Shown: positions 14,916 through 24,701, counted from the first letter of the stretch. The stretch is DNA of 43,735 bases from Bacteroidales bacterium (GCA_017620335.1 JAFZQO010000008.1:1-43735), one strand, 5' to 3'. Notes: a model not told the origin generated them from the letters alone. Numbers and translations are program-made.

Positions 14916-17900
14916 TTATCGGAGTTTTGACAGGAGCGACCAGGCCTTTTTCATCGAATCCACGTTCCTGACCACTATCTTCAGTTTGTTCTCGACCTGC
15001 TTCAGATTGAAAACGGGGTTCTCCCCCACCCTCTCCAGGACCTTTGTGAAGGTGGACGAACGGTAGTACGGGGACATGGGGTTGGAGATGAAGAAGAATA
15101 TCATAAGGCCGTTCTTGATGATTATCTTCTCGAAGCCGAGCGAGGCACCGAGATTCCTTACCTTAACCACATACAGCAGGTTGTCCACCTCCGGCGGCAG
15201 CTTTCCGAAACGGTCGGCCAGCTGCGTCCCGAAACGGTCTATTTCTTTCTCCGACACCATGGAATCCAGCTGCTTGTAGATGCGTATCTTCTCGGCGTTG
15301 ATGTCGATGAAATCATCGGGAAGGAAGGCCGGCTGGTCCGTCTCTATGGTACAGTCCTCCACGAAGGTGTTGCGCATGTTCCTGGTCGTGATGCCAGTCT
15401 CAACTCCCAGTTCCTCCATTGCTTCGGCAAGGATCTTCTGGTAGGTCTCGTAACCCATGTCCATGATGAAACCGCTCTGCTCGGCGCCCAGGAGGTTGCC
15501 GGCGCCACGTATGTCGAGGTCCTGCATCGCAATGTTGAAGCCGCTTCCGAGATCGGAGAACTCCTCGATAGCCTTCAGGCGCCTCCGGGCATCGTCGGTG
15601 ATGGTGACGAGGGGAGGGACTATGAGATAGCAGAAAGCCCTCTTGTTGGAGCGTCCCACGCGGCCGCGCAGCTGGTGCAGGTCGCTAAGACCAATGTTCT
15701 GCGCCTGATTGATGATGATGGTGTTGGCGTTGGGAATATCAAGTCCGTTTTCAATAATGGTGGTGCACAGGAGCATGTCGTAGTCGCCCCGGATGAAATC
15801 CAACATGCGGTTCTCCAGCTCCTTGGACTCCATCTGCCCGTGCGCCACGCATATGCGCATGTCGGGCACGAGCCTGTGCAGGATTTCATAAATGGAGGGG
15901 AGTTCCTCCACCTTGTTGTGAAGGAAGAACAGCTGTCCTCCCCTGTTGAGTTCGTAGTTTATTATGCTCTTTATCTCCTTCTCGTCGAAAAGGATGATCT
16001 CAGTCTGGATGGGGATGCGGTTGGGAGGAGGGGTGTTGATGATGGAAAGGTCGCGGGCTCCCAGCAGCGAGAACTGGAGCGTGCGCGGGATGGGGGTGGC
16101 CGTCAGTGTAAGGGTATCCACGGACATCTTCATCTGGCGCAGCCTTTCCTTGGCCGCAACGCCGAACTTCTGTTCCTCGTCTATCACCAGCAGGCCCAGG
16201 TCCTTGAAATCAAAACCTTTAGCGAGTATTTTATGGGTTCCTATCAGAATATCTATCTGACCTTTGGCAAGCCTTTCCTGGATTTCCCTTATCTCCTTGG
16301 CCGTACGCAGGCGGCTCACGTAATCAACGGTGCAAGGAAGTCCCTTCAGGCGGGAGGTGAAGGTTGTGAAATGCTGGAGCGCAAGGATGGTTGTGGGGAC
16401 GAGCACCGCCACCTGCTTGTTGTCCGCAACGGCCTTGAAGGCGGCGCGGATGGCTATTTCAGTCTTGCCGAAACCGACGTCACCGCAGACCAGCCTGTCC
16501 ATCGGGCAGGAATCCTCCATGTCCTGCTTCACGGCGACGGTGGCCAGTTCCTGGTCGGGAGTATCCTCGTACATGAACGACGATTCCAACTCCTCCTGGA
16601 GATAGGTGTCTGGGGAGAAGGCGAATCCTTTGGAAGCCTTGCGCTTGGCGTAAAGTTGTATGAGGTCCTTTGCTATGTCCTTGACGCGGGACTTAGCGTT
16701 AGATTTGAGCGTCTGCCAGCTGCGGGATCCCAACTTGTTGATCTTCGGAGTCTCCCCTTCCCTGGGCTTGTAACGGGAAATCTTGTTCAGGGCATGGACC
16801 GAGACGAATACCACATCACCGTCCTTGTAAGTGAGCTTGACCACTTCCTTTACCCTGCCCACGTCGTCCCTCATGCGTACGAGGCCGCCGAAAATACCGA
16901 CGCCGTGGTCAATATGGACTATATAGTCTCCCACATTAAAGGAATTCAAGTCATTGAGGGTGAGTTGTTCGCTCTTGTCGACGGTTCTTCTGAGGCTGAC
17001 CCTGTGGAAACGGTCGAATATCTCATGGTCGGAATAGCAGCATACCTTGTTCTCCGCATCTATGAATCCATTATGGATGTTCTTCCCGTTCACGAACTGA
17101 GGTACAATACCGCCGTTCTGCAGCAGGATCGAGCGCAGGCGCTCCAACTGGGATTCCTTTTCACCGTAAATGAAAACCTTGTATCGGTTCTCTATCCTTG
17201 ACCGTATGTCCGCGGTGAGCAGTTCGAAATTCTTATTGAAGACCGGCTGGGGAGATATGGAGAAAACTATCTTGTCTTCTCCCCCGTAGGACATAGGTGA
17301 ATCTATATATACCTTGCGGAAACGTCTGAGCCCTTCGAAGAAATCCTTATGGGAATACATGTCAGAGGAATCGAGCCAGAGCACCGTATCGTCCGGAAAT
17401 ATCGAAGCCGGTTCAACAAGGGACTCCCCTTCCCCGTCTGACACCATGGATGAAATAATGTCTATCGACTCCACCTTCTCCTTGGACAACTGGGTGTTGC
17501 AGTCGAAGGTATGCATCTCTTCTATCTCGTCACCCCAGAAAGAGAGACGATATGGATCCGAAGATGAATATGAGAATATGTCCACGACCGATCCCCTGAA
17601 TGCAAACTGTCCGGGAGCGGATACGAAATCCACTTTTTCAAAACCACCTTCCGCAAGTTTTTCCTTCAGTCCTTCGTAATGGATTTCATCACCCGCCTTC
17701 AAGGTTAGTATGGAGGATTTTATTCTTCCCGGATCGGGAATACCCTCCTCCAGGGCCTCGGGGAACGTTACGAAAACATTGAAGGAATTTTCCTTCGAAA
17801 GCATTTGTCCTATAGCGGCCGTCCTCTGGACTCCAAGGGACGATTTATAGTTGCTTCTCTCAATACCCTTTCCCGATGAAGGAAGATAGAATACGTGGTC

Positions 17901-18101
17901 TCCCTCTATGAGGTTGTAAAGGTCTGCCGAACAGTATTCAGCCGCCTCCTTGTTGGGAAGAAGGACAACGTGGGTACCCGTATTTACGGCCTGGGACAAT
18001 ACGAACCATCGGGCTGAGAGGTACAGTCCGGAACAGTAGGTTTCCCGCTTCTCCGCAATACTTTCCCGGAGAACGGAAGTGGAGGTTGAACTTATCAACA
18101 T
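14916..18101 (-). CDS. mfd: Transcription-repair coupling factor
   Basis: The ATG at 18101 gives 1061 residues. The frame stays open to a TTG at 18248, but that extension runs through the repeated TTATCAACA boxes and is probably not coding. Domains: UvrB-homology N-terminal region (about 1-320, with FRGSVVDIFSYSS), CarD-like RNA polymerase interaction domain from about 385 (NVGDYIVHIDHGVGIF), and RecG-like SF2 translocase with Walker A GDVGFGKTE (about 540-548, Lys 546) and motif II DEEQ (about 640). The usual helicase motifs TATPIPRTLQFSL and QLRGRVGRS precede the C-terminal TRCF domain. Mfd removes stalled RNA polymerase and recruits UvrA. It is divergent from ruvB across the candidate origin. 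Length is slightly short for the family, so the start is not certain. Confidence 0.93.
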   Translation of the reverse strand: MLISSTSTSVLRESIAEKRETYCSGLYLSARWFVLSQAVNTGTHVVLLPNKEAAEYCSADLYNLIEGDHVFYLPSSGKGIERSNYKSSLGVQRTAAIGQMLSKENSFNVFVTFPEALEEGIPDPGRIKSSILTLKAGDEIHYEGLKEKLAEGGFEKVDFVSAPGQFAFRGSVVDIFSYSSSDPYRLSFWGDEIEEMHTFDCNTQLSKEKVESIDIISSMVSDGEGESLVEPASIFPDDTVLWLDSSDMYSHKDFFEGLRRFRKVYIDSPMSYGGEDKIVFSISPQPVFNKNFELLTADIRSRIENRYKVFIYGEKESQLERLRSILLQNGGIVPQFVNGKNIHNGFIDAENKVCCYSDHEIFDRFHRVSLRRTVDKSEQLTLNDLNSFNVGDYIVHIDHGVGIFGGLVRMRDDVGRVKEVVKLTYKDGDVVFVSVHALNKISRYKPREGETPKINKLGSRSWQTLKSNAKSRVKDIAKDLIQLYAKRKASKGFAFSPDTYLQEELESSFMYEDTPDQELATVAVKQDMEDSCPMDRLVCGDVGFGKTEIAIRAAFKAVADNKQVAVLVPTTILALQHFTTFTSRLKGLPCTVDYVSRLRTAKEIREIQERLAKGQIDILIGTHKILAKGFDFKDLGLLVIDEEQKFGVAAKERLRQMKMSVDTLTLTATPIPRTLQFSLLGARDLSIINTPPPNRIPIQTEIILFDEKEIKSIINYELNRGGQLFFLHNKVEELPSIYEILHRLVPDMRICVAHGQMESKELENRMLDFIRGDYDMLLCTTIIENGLDIPNANTIIINQAQNIGLSDLHQLRGRVGRSNKRAFCYLIVPPLVTITDDARRRLKAIEEFSDLGSGFNIAMQDLDIRGAGNLLGAEQSGFIMDMGYETYQKILAEAMEELGVETGITTRNMRNTFVEDCTIETDQPAFLPDDFIDINAEKIRIYKQLDSMVSEKEIDRFGTQLADRFGKLPPEVDNLLYVVKVRNLGASLGFEKIIIKNGLMIFFFISNPMSPYYRSSTFTKVLERVGENPVFNLKQVENKLKIVVRNVDSMKKAWSLLSKLR

Positions 18102-18350
18102 TCCCTTTATAATCCTGTTGAAAAACTGTTGACAACGATGTTGATAATAGGGGGTGGTTTTGTCAACTTCTTTTCCTTCTTTTTTATCAACAGTCCGCAA
18201 AGGATCCGGCCAACACTTTCCCAACAGTCTTAAATAATGTATAAGCAATTGATATATAGTCCTTTCACAGGATTTATCAACAATTCAACAGCTTTTACAT
18301 TACCATCATATAATAAAAATAAAAAACTATATTTGTATTTGTAAAAGATC
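18092..18350. other. oriC: Candidate chromosomal replication origin (DnaA-box-like cluster plus AT-rich region)
   Basis: The nine-mer TTATCAACA occurs exactly four times: 18092-18100, 18184-18192 and 18274-18282 on plus, and 18139-18147 on minus. Close variants are TTTTCAACA (minus, 18116-18124), TTGTCAACA (minus, 18127-18135) and TTGTCAACT (plus, 18160-18168). The nine-mer differs by one base from the E. coli DnaA box TTATCCACA. The last exact box is followed by a strongly AT-rich stretch (about 18290-18345) that could unwind. The region is the divergent gap between mfd and ruvB and the point where gene orientation flips. The function as oriC is inferred; a DnaA-controlled promoter region is the main alternative. 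Confidence 0.6.
18328..18335 (+). promoter_or_regulatory. Bacteroidota -7 element for ruvB
   Basis: TATATTTG, a full match to TAnnTTTG, lies 22 bases before the ruvB ATG inside the AT-rich part of the candidate origin. The leader would be very short. Confidence 0.6.
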
Positions 18351-18357
18351 GACGCTT

Positions 18358-19377
18358 ATGACCGACTTCGACCCCCGGAATACAAACGATTGCAAAGATA
18401 AGGAATTAGACGGAATAATAAGGCCGCAGGAGCTGGAAGATTTCACCGGCCAGAGGGAAATAGTGTCAAACCTGAAGATTTACATCCAGGCGGCGAAGAT
18501 GCGCGGGGAGGCGCTGGACCATACGCTTTTCCACGGTCCTCCCGGCCTCGGAAAGACCACCCTCGCGCATATCATTGCCAACGAGATGGGAGTCAACATG
18601 AAGATCACCTCCGGCCCCGTCCTTGACAAGCCTGGCGACCTGGCCGGCCTCCTAACTTCCCTCGAGGAAGGCGACGTCCTTTTCATCGACGAGATCCACC
18701 GTCTCTCCCCCGAGGTCGAGGAGTATCTCTACTCCGCCATGGAGGATTACGTGATAGACATAATGATAGACAAAGGGCCAGGCGCAAGGTCGGTCCGCAT
18801 TACTCTCAACCGCTTCACTCTTGTGGGCGCGACGACGCGGAGCGGCCTCCTGACGGCGCCGCTGCGCGAGCGCTTCGGCATCACTTGTCCCCTCGAATAC
18901 TATGATACCGAGGAACTTGTGAAGATAGTACAGCGAAGTGCATATATCCTTAAGGTGGGGATAGAGCAGCAGGCTGCGCGCGAGATCGCGATGCGCAGCC
19001 GCGGCACCCCGCGTATAGCCAACGCGCTGCTCAAGCGTGTCCGCGACTTCGCACAGGTAATGGGCGACGGGCACATTGACCTGCAGATAGCCAGGTATGC
19101 CCTGGACAAACTCAAGATCGACACTCTCGGACTCGATTCCATAGACCATAAGATACTCAAGACCATCATCACCACCTTCAAGGGAGGTCCTGTCGGTGCC
19201 GGCACCATCGCCACCGCCATCAGCGAGGATCAGGGCACCCTTGAGGAAGTGTACGAGCCTTTCCTGATCAAGGAAGGATTCATCGTCAGGACTCCGCGCG
19301 GACGCGTTGCAACAGAACTGGCTTACAAGCATCTCGGAGTGGACAGGTTTACTGACGAAGGCGGGAATCTTTTCTGA
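18358..19377 (+). CDS. ruvB: Holliday junction branch-migration motor RuvB
   Basis: A 339-residue AAA+ ATPase of normal length. It begins with the RuvB-type N-terminus [20 protein letters not shown], then Walker [10 protein letters not shown] (residues 60-68), Walker [16 protein letters not shown] (about 108-122), sensor 1 [14 protein letters not shown], and the C-terminal winged-helix domain ending [14 protein letters not shown]. RuvB hexamers pump DNA through RuvA-bound Holliday junctions. ruvA lies 8.5 kb away on the other strand (27919-28512) and ruvC is not in the window, so the ruv genes are dispersed, as is common in this phylum. It has its own promoter and is the first gene on the right of the candidate origin. 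Confidence 0.98.
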   Translation: MTDFDPRNTNDCKDKELDGIIRPQELEDFTGQREIVSNLKIYIQAAKMRGEALDHTLFHGPPGLGKTTLAHIIANEMGVNMKITSGPVLDKPGDLAGLLTSLEEGDVLFIDEIHRLSPEVEEYLYSAMEDYVIDIMIDKGPGARSVRITLNRFTLVGATTRSGLLTAPLRERFGITCPLEYYDTEELVKIVQRSAYILKVGIEQQAAREIAMRSRGTPRIANALLKRVRDFAQVMGDGHIDLQIARYALDKLKIDTLGLDSIDHKILKTIITTFKGGPVGAGTIATAISEDQGTLEEVYEPFLIKEGFIVRTPRGRVATELAYKHLGVDRFTDEGGNLF

Positions 19378-19390
19378 TAAATAAAAGAAA

Positions 19391-20626
19391 ATGAAAAGGT
19401 TATACTTTATACTATTGGTTGTTGCGGGATTGTCCTGCTGCATTGTTTCGCATGCCTGTACCACTGTGATCATATCCGGCAGCAAGACGGTGAGCGGACG
19501 TCCCCTAATGCTCAAGAACCGCGATACCGGTAATCTTGAGAACCGCATAGGGTATTTCCAGGGAGCCATTTACTCTTTCATAGGATTGGAGAATTCCGAT
19601 TCCGAAGGTGGTGAAGTATGGGCGGGAACCAATTCCGCCGGCTTCTGCATCATGAATACAGCCTCATACAACTTGAAGGATGATGACGTACCGGAGTCCA
19701 TAATGGACCGCGAAGGCAGCCTGATGTTCCGTGCCCTCGGAGTTTGCGCCACTGTAGGTGATTTTGAAAAATTCCTCGACAATATTTCCAAGCCCAGGGG
19801 CGTGGAAGCCAATTTCGGGGTCATAGACGCCTCCGGCGGTGCCGCCTATTATGAGGTTGACAATCAGGGATGGGTGAAATACGACGTAAATGAGATTCTG
19901 GAAGGCTACAGGGTTGTCACCAATTTCTCCGAGTCGGGACGTCCTGAGGATTACAAGGGATATGAGCGCTGGCTTACCGCCTCCGATATTATGAAGGAGT
20001 TTGAGGAAGGGGCTGTCGACGGGCTTCTGGATATTGGCCCGCACGACCTCCTTTACGGTTTTTCGCGCTCCTACCGCAGTACCATGACAGGTATAGACTG
20101 GCTTAATACTTTCCATACTCTGAAGAAGGATACCGGCTTCAACGGGATAATAGTGGACCAGGACTTCATTCCTCGCAGAAGCACTTCAGCGTCAATAGTT
20201 TTCGAAGGTGTGGAAAAAGGTGGGGATCCTCTCCATACCATCATGTGGACCACTCTCGGATATCCCTGCTGCACTGTCAGCGTTCCCCTGCTTGTAGGAG
20301 ATTCGGACATGATCCCTTCATTCATGAAGGCTTCCGCCACTTCCCCCAACGCCTGGATGAACGAGATAGCCATGAAAATAAAGGAAAAAAGTGTTTTCCG
20401 TTTCAAGTTAAGCAACGGTACCTCCTACCTTGACCTCAATAACGTGCTCGACCTTCTCCACAGCTGTCTGGCGGTGGAATCAAGGCTTGAGGGTGGCTGG
20501 CAGGGCCTTTACGGAAGATGGTCGGGAGGTTCCCTCGGTTTTGATGAATTCAAGGAAGACTATGCCTCCTTCTGCAACGAATACTTTGATGCCTATTTGG
20601 ATGAGTTTGCTTCTTTTATTCAATAA
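19391..20626 (+). CDS. Secreted Ntn-hydrolase family protein (acyl-transferase/choloylglycine-hydrolase-like)
   Basis: A 411-residue protein. The signal peptide (residues 1-22) ends SHA and is followed by CTTVIISGSKTVSGRPLMLK and NRDTG. A Cys at the new N-terminus (C23), then Thr-Thr and a downstream N-R-D, is the N-terminal-nucleophile layout of the C45/C59/C69-related amidase families (penicillin and bile-acid amide hydrolases, isopenicillin-N acyltransferase). Signal peptidase cleavage would expose the catalytic Cys directly. Later conserved-looking pieces are WAGTNSAGFCIMNTASYNL and ANFGVIDASGGAAYYEVDN. Likely periplasmic amide hydrolase of unknown substrate. It starts 13 bases after ruvB and is probably co-transcribed. 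A lipobox reading (Cys 16) was considered but fits poorly. Confidence 0.7.
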   Translation: MKRLYFILLVVAGLSCCIVSHACTTVIISGSKTVSGRPLMLKNRDTGNLENRIGYFQGAIYSFIGLENSDSEGGEVWAGTNSAGFCIMNTASYNLKDDDVPESIMDREGSLMFRALGVCATVGDFEKFLDNISKPRGVEANFGVIDASGGAAYYEVDNQGWVKYDVNEILEGYRVVTNFSESGRPEDYKGYERWLTASDIMKEFEEGAVDGLLDIGPHDLLYGFSRSYRSTMTGIDWLNTFHTLKKDTGFNGIIVDQDFIPRRSTSASIVFEGVEKGGDPLHTIMWTTLGYPCCTVSVPLLVGDSDMIPSFMKASATSPNAWMNEIAMKIKEKSVFRFKLSNGTSYLDLNNVLDLLHSCLAVESRLEGGWQGLYGRWSGGSLGFDEFKEDYASFCNEYFDAYLDEFASFIQ

Positions 20627-20708
20627 TCCAGTTGGTTGAATAGGTATTTTCGTTTAAAATGACTAAAATTGCGGATGATTTGGAATTACAATCTATAACT
20701 ACAATACA

Positions 20709-22655
20709 ATGGCCGATAAATTAATCTCCAAAATTCCTGACGGACCGCTCGCCGAGAAATGGACGAAGCGCAAGTCAGAAATTCATCTTGTCAGTCCCAA
20801 TAATAAGAGAAAGCTCGAGATCATCGTTGTAGGCACCGGACTCGGAGGCGCTTCTGCAGCCGCTTCCCTCGGTGAACTCGGCTACAATGTCAAGGTGTTC
20901 TGCATCAGCGATTCCCCCCGCCGCGCGCATTCCATCGCCGCCCAGGGTGGTATCAATGCCGCAAAGAACTACCAGAACGACAACGACTCCGTCTACCGCC
21001 TTTTCTACGATACGATCAAGGGTGGAGACTACCGCGCCCGTGAAGCCAACGTATATCGTCTTGCCGAAGTAAGCGCGGCCATCATCGACCAGTGTGTCGC
21101 CCAGGGCATCCCCTTCGCCCGCGAATACGGCGGCTACCTTGCCAACCGCTCCTTCGGAGGCGTCCAGGTGAGCCGTACCTTCTATGCGAGGGGACAAACC
21201 GGCCAGCAGCTCCTCCTCGGAGCCTATGCCGCGCTCAACCGCCAGATTGCCGCCGGAACGGTAAAGAGCTATCCCCGTTACGAGATGCTCGACCTTGTCC
21301 TGGTCAAAGGTGAGGCTAAGGGTATCATCGCCCGCAACCTTGTCACCGGCAAGCTTGAGCGTTTCGGCGCCCACGCCGTCATCATCGCTACCGGAGGATA
21401 TGGAAATACCTATTTCCTCTCCACGAACGCAATGAATTCCAACGGTTCGGCCGCCCTGCAATGCTACAAGAAGGGTGCATTCTTTGCCAATCCCTGCTTC
21501 GCGCAGATCCATCCTACCTGCATCCCCGTCCACGGCGAGCAGCAGTGTAAGCTCACCCTCATGTCCGAGTCGCTCCGCAACGACGGCCGTATATGGGTTC
21601 CCAAGAAACTTGAGGATGTGAAGAGACTCCGCGCCCATGAGATAAAGGCTTCCCAGATTCCTGAAGAGGACCGCGACTACTATCTCGAGCGCAGGTATCC
21701 CGCTTTCGGAAACCTCGTTCCGCGCGACGTCGCCTCGCGTGCCGCCAAGGAGCGCTGCGACGCCGGTTACGGTGTTAACGAGACCGGAAAGGCCGTGTTC
21801 CTCGACTTCTCCGAGGCTATCGAACGTCTTGGACACCAGAGGGTTGCGGAAAGGTATGGCAACCTCTTCGAAATGTATGAGAAGATCACCGCCACTTCCC
21901 CTTGGGAGGAGCCTATGATGATCTATCCCGCCATCCATTACACCATGGGAGGTATCTGGGTTGATTATGACCTCCAGACCACCATTCCCGGCCTTTATGC
22001 CATCGGCGAGGCCAACTTCTCCGACCACGGCGGAAACCGCCTCGGCGCTTCGGCCCTCATGCAGGGTCTTGCCGACGGTTATTTCGTTATCCCCGTCACC
22101 ATCGGCGACTATCTTTCCAAGAAATTCCTTGAGCCCAAGACCGATGTCGACACTCCTGAATTCGCAGCCGCTGAGAAGGCTGTCCAGGACCGTATTGACA
22201 GGCTGTTCGCCATCAACGGCAAGATGACCGTAGATTCCCTGCACAAGAAACTCGGCAACATCATGTGGGATTATGTGGGAATGGCCCGTGACGAGGCCGG
22301 CCTCAAGAAAGCCATCAAGGAGATAGCCGAACTTCGCAAGGAGTTCTATGCTAACGTCAAGGTCCCCGGATCGCAGTATGAGTTCAACCAGGAGCTTGAG
22401 AAGGCTCTCCGCCTCGAGGATTTCTTCGAGATCGGCACCCTCATGGCTTACGACGCTCTCAACCGCAACGAATCCTGCGGAGGCCATTTCCGCGTGGAGA
22501 GCCAGACAGAGGAAGGCGAAGCCAAGCGTGACGACGCCAACTTCATGTACGTTGCCGCATGGGAGTACAAGGGAGAAGGCGTTGAGCCCGAACTCCACAA
22601 GGAACCCCTTATCTACGAAAATATCAAGGTTGTCACCAGAAACTATAAAGACTAA
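20709..22655 (+). CDS. frdA: Fumarate reductase/succinate dehydrogenase flavoprotein subunit
   Basis: A 648-residue flavoprotein of the Bacteroidota size class. The FAD dinucleotide-binding motif is [15 protein letters not shown] (about 41-54). His 74 in [17 protein letters not shown] is the expected covalent flavin attachment residue. The capping-domain region has [19 protein letters not shown], and the substrate and flavin region [20 protein letters not shown] with [20 protein letters not shown]. It interconverts fumarate and succinate and, in anaerobic Bacteroidales, is mainly a fumarate reductase. frdB follows five bases later. The cytochrome b subunit gene that normally precedes frdA is not here: the upstream neighbour is the Ntn hydrolase, 82 bases away. 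A weak promoter-like TAAAATTG is at 20664-20671. Confidence 0.96.
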   Translation: MADKLISKIPDGPLAEKWTKRKSEIHLVSPNNKRKLEIIVVGTGLGGASAAASLGELGYNVKVFCISDSPRRAHSIAAQGGINAAKNYQNDNDSVYRLFYDTIKGGDYRAREANVYRLAEVSAAIIDQCVAQGIPFAREYGGYLANRSFGGVQVSRTFYARGQTGQQLLLGAYAALNRQIAAGTVKSYPRYEMLDLVLVKGEAKGIIARNLVTGKLERFGAHAVIIATGGYGNTYFLSTNAMNSNGSAALQCYKKGAFFANPCFAQIHPTCIPVHGEQQCKLTLMSESLRNDGRIWVPKKLEDVKRLRAHEIKASQIPEEDRDYYLERRYPAFGNLVPRDVASRAAKERCDAGYGVNETGKAVFLDFSEAIERLGHQRVAERYGNLFEMYEKITATSPWEEPMMIYPAIHYTMGGIWVDYDLQTTIPGLYAIGEANFSDHGGNRLGASALMQGLADGYFVIPVTIGDYLSKKFLEPKTDVDTPEFAAAEKAVQDRIDRLFAINGKMTVDSLHKKLGNIMWDYVGMARDEAGLKKAIKEIAELRKEFYANVKVPGSQYEFNQELEKALRLEDFFEIGTLMAYDALNRNESCGGHFRVESQTEEGEAKRDDANFMYVAAWEYKGEGVEPELHKEPLIYENIKVVTRNYKD

Positions 22656-22660
22656 TTAAG

Positions 22661-23440
22661 ATGGAATTCAACTTAAAAATATGGCGCCAGAAGAACGCCA
22701 GGGAAAAAGGACATTTCGAGACTTATCATATTTCTGGTATAGAGGAAGATGCATCCTTCCTCGAGATGCTTGATATTCTCAATGAGCAGCTTATCCGCGA
22801 GGGTTGCGACCCCGTAGCGGTGGAGCGCGGGTGCAAGAGCAGCGGTCCGGTATCTTTCGACCACGACTGCCGCGAGGGTATCTGTGGAGCCTGCTCGCTC
22901 TATATAGACGGCCGTGCGCATGGTCCGGACGACCATGTGACTACCTGTCAGTTGTTCATGCGCCATTTCAAGAACGGTGCTACCATCACCGTGGAGCCCT
23001 GGCGCAGCGCGGCCTTCCCCGTCATCAAGGACCTCGTGGTCGACAGGGGTGCGTTTGACAAGATCCTCCAGGCCGGCGGTTTCATCTCCGTACGTACCGG
23101 TTCCGCTCAGGATGCCAACAATATCCTCATTTCCCACGACAAGGCCGAGGAAAGCATGGACGCCGCCGCCTGTGTCGGTTGCGGAGCCTGTGTTGCTACC
23201 TGTAAGAACGGCTCCGCCATGCTGTTCGTAGCCGCCCGCGTGAGTTCCCTCGCCCTTCTCCCCCAGGGCCGCCTGGAGGCAAAGAAGAGGGTCAAGGCCA
23301 TGGTAGCCAAAATGGACGAACTCGGATTCGGAAACTGCACAAATACGCGCGCCTGCGAGATGGAGTGCCCGAAGGGCATCTCCGTATCCCACATCGCGCG
23401 CCTGAACCGCGAATTCCTCAAGGCGAAGTTCTCCGACTAG
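22661..23440 (+). CDS. frdB: Fumarate reductase/succinate dehydrogenase iron-sulfur subunit
   Basis: A 259-residue iron-sulfur protein. The 2Fe-2S domain shows [15 protein letters not shown] followed by TTCQL. The C-terminal ferredoxin domain has [15 protein letters not shown] and then the cluster cysteines in [19 protein letters not shown], giving the 4Fe-4S and 3Fe-4S pattern. It carries electrons between quinol (through the missing cytochrome b partner) and the FrdA flavin at the inner face of the membrane. It starts five bases after frdA and so shares its transcript. It ends three bases before the convergent hflX stop with no terminator visible between them. Confidence 0.96.
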   Translation: MEFNLKIWRQKNAREKGHFETYHISGIEEDASFLEMLDILNEQLIREGCDPVAVERGCKSSGPVSFDHDCREGICGACSLYIDGRAHGPDDHVTTCQLFMRHFKNGATITVEPWRSAAFPVIKDLVVDRGAFDKILQAGGFISVRTGSAQDANNILISHDKAEESMDAAACVGCGACVATCKNGSAMLFVAARVSSLALLPQGRLEAKKRVKAMVAKMDELGFGNCTNTRACEMECPKGISVSHIARLNREFLKAKFSD

Positions 23441-23443
23441 GAA

Positions 23444-24643
23444 TTACCATAGGAAATTATTGAAGGGATATCTTCCCGCATGTATCTCCGCAACCATCTT
23501 GTAAAGGTCGTTGCGGAGTTTTTCTATGTTGATTTTCTCCTTGGCTGAGATGAAGATGCAGGGACTCTTTTCGTCCGCTATCCAGAGGTTCTTCAACTCG
23601 TCGAGGGTTTGGTTGCGTTTGTCTTTAGGCTCGAGGGAGAACTCATCGTACTCTTCGTAGATATAGGCATCTATCTTATTGAAAACCACGTATATAGGTT
23701 TGTTTCCCGCGCCTATTTCGTTGAGGGTTTTCTCCACCACCTGCATCTGTTCCTCGAAGTCGCTGTGCGAGATGTCCACCACATGGACAAGTATGTCCGC
23801 CTCCCTGACTTCGTCAAGGGTGCTCTTGAAGGCTTCGATCAGTTGGGTGGGAAGTTTCCTTATGAATCCTACGGTATCGCTCAACAGGAAGGGAACGTTC
23901 TCTATTACGACCTTCCTGACAGTGGTATCAAGGGTGGCGAACAGTTTGTTTTCAGCGAAAACGTCGGATTTGGCGAGCAGGTTCATCAGGGTACTCTTCC
24001 CTACGTTGGTATATCCCACCAAGGCCAGGCGTACCATCCTTCCCCTGTTCCCGCGCTGGGTGGCCATCTGCCTGTCGACTTTCTTCAGCTGCTCCTTGAG
24101 CCTGGCTATCCTTTCCTTTACGATACGGCGGTCTATCTCTATCTGGGTCTCACCCATACCACCCCTGGTACCGATACCTCCCCTCTGTCTCTCGAGGTGG
24201 GTCCACATGCCGGCAAGTCTGGGAAGCATATAGTTGTACTGTGCCAGTTCCACCTGCATCTTGGCGTAGGATGTCTGTGCCCTCTGGGCGAATATCTCAA
24301 GGATCAGACTGGTACGGTCTATGACGTGGGAAGTCTTTATAACTTTCTCTATGTTACGCTGTTGCATTCCGGTGAGTTCGTCGTCGAATATGACATATTC
24401 TATGTCGTTCTCCTCACAGTACGATGCAATCTCCTCGAGTTTTCCGCTTCGGATATAGGTGGATTTCTCAGGTTTGTCGAGTTTCTGGACGAATTTCCTG
24501 TCGCCAGAAGCCCCCGCTGTCTCCGCGAGGAACTCCAGTTCATCCAGGTACTCCCCTACCCTTCTCTCGTCTTCGTTCTGCCTGACTATTCCGACGAATA
24601 CGGCTTTCCCGCTTCCGCTCTTGGTATTCTCTTCTTTCTTCAT
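23444..24643 (-). CDS. hflX: Ribosome-associated GTPase HflX
   Basis: The ATG at 24643 gives 399 residues starting MKKEENTKSGSG. A second ATG at 24664 lies inside the stem of the tonB terminator and is less likely. The N-terminal HflX domain includes DDELTGMQQRNIEKVI and the linker RGGIGTRGGMGETQIEIDRR, a family hallmark. The G domain has G1 GYTNVGKST, G3 DTVGFIRKLPTQLIEAF and G4 NKID. HflX splits stalled or hibernating ribosomes after stress. It is convergent with frdB and lies downstream of tonB on the same strand; a strong terminator separates them, so expression probably depends on read-through or an unseen promoter. Confidence 0.95.
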   Translation of the reverse strand: MKKEENTKSGSGKAVFVGIVRQNEDERRVGEYLDELEFLAETAGASGDRKFVQKLDKPEKSTYIRSGKLEEIASYCEENDIEYVIFDDELTGMQQRNIEKVIKTSHVIDRTSLILEIFAQRAQTSYAKMQVELAQYNYMLPRLAGMWTHLERQRGGIGTRGGMGETQIEIDRRIVKERIARLKEQLKKVDRQMATQRGNRGRMVRLALVGYTNVGKSTLMNLLAKSDVFAENKLFATLDTTVRKVVIENVPFLLSDTVGFIRKLPTQLIEAFKSTLDEVREADILVHVVDISHSDFEEQMQVVEKTLNEIGAGNKPIYVVFNKIDAYIYEEYDEFSLEPKDKRNQTLDELKNLWIADEKSPCIFISAKEKINIEKLRNDLYKMVAEIHAGRYPFNNFLW

Positions 24644-24652
24644 CTTCAACTG

Positions 24653-24681
24653 AAAAAAGGCCATCCCGAAGGACAGCCTTT
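24653..24681 (-). terminator. Intrinsic terminator after tonB
   Basis: On the minus strand AAAGGCTGTCC and GGATGGCCTTT form an 11-base-pair stem (two G-T wobbles) closed by a TTCG tetraloop and followed by a T run. It starts 20 bases after the tonB stop and overlaps one possible hflX start codon. Confidence 0.85.
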
Positions 24682-24701
24682 ATGATACTTTTCCGTGTGC
24701 T

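Noticed and set aside
18102-18248. N-terminal extension of mfd from a TTG start
   Set aside because: The extension would translate the TTATCAACA boxes, has no similarity that I recognise to Mfd, and needs a rare start codon when an ATG is available at 18101.
20775-22598. A 607-codon open frame on minus, opposite frdA
   Set aside because: Same cause. The frdA reading is certain, and the antisense product shows only the composition bias of a shadow frame.
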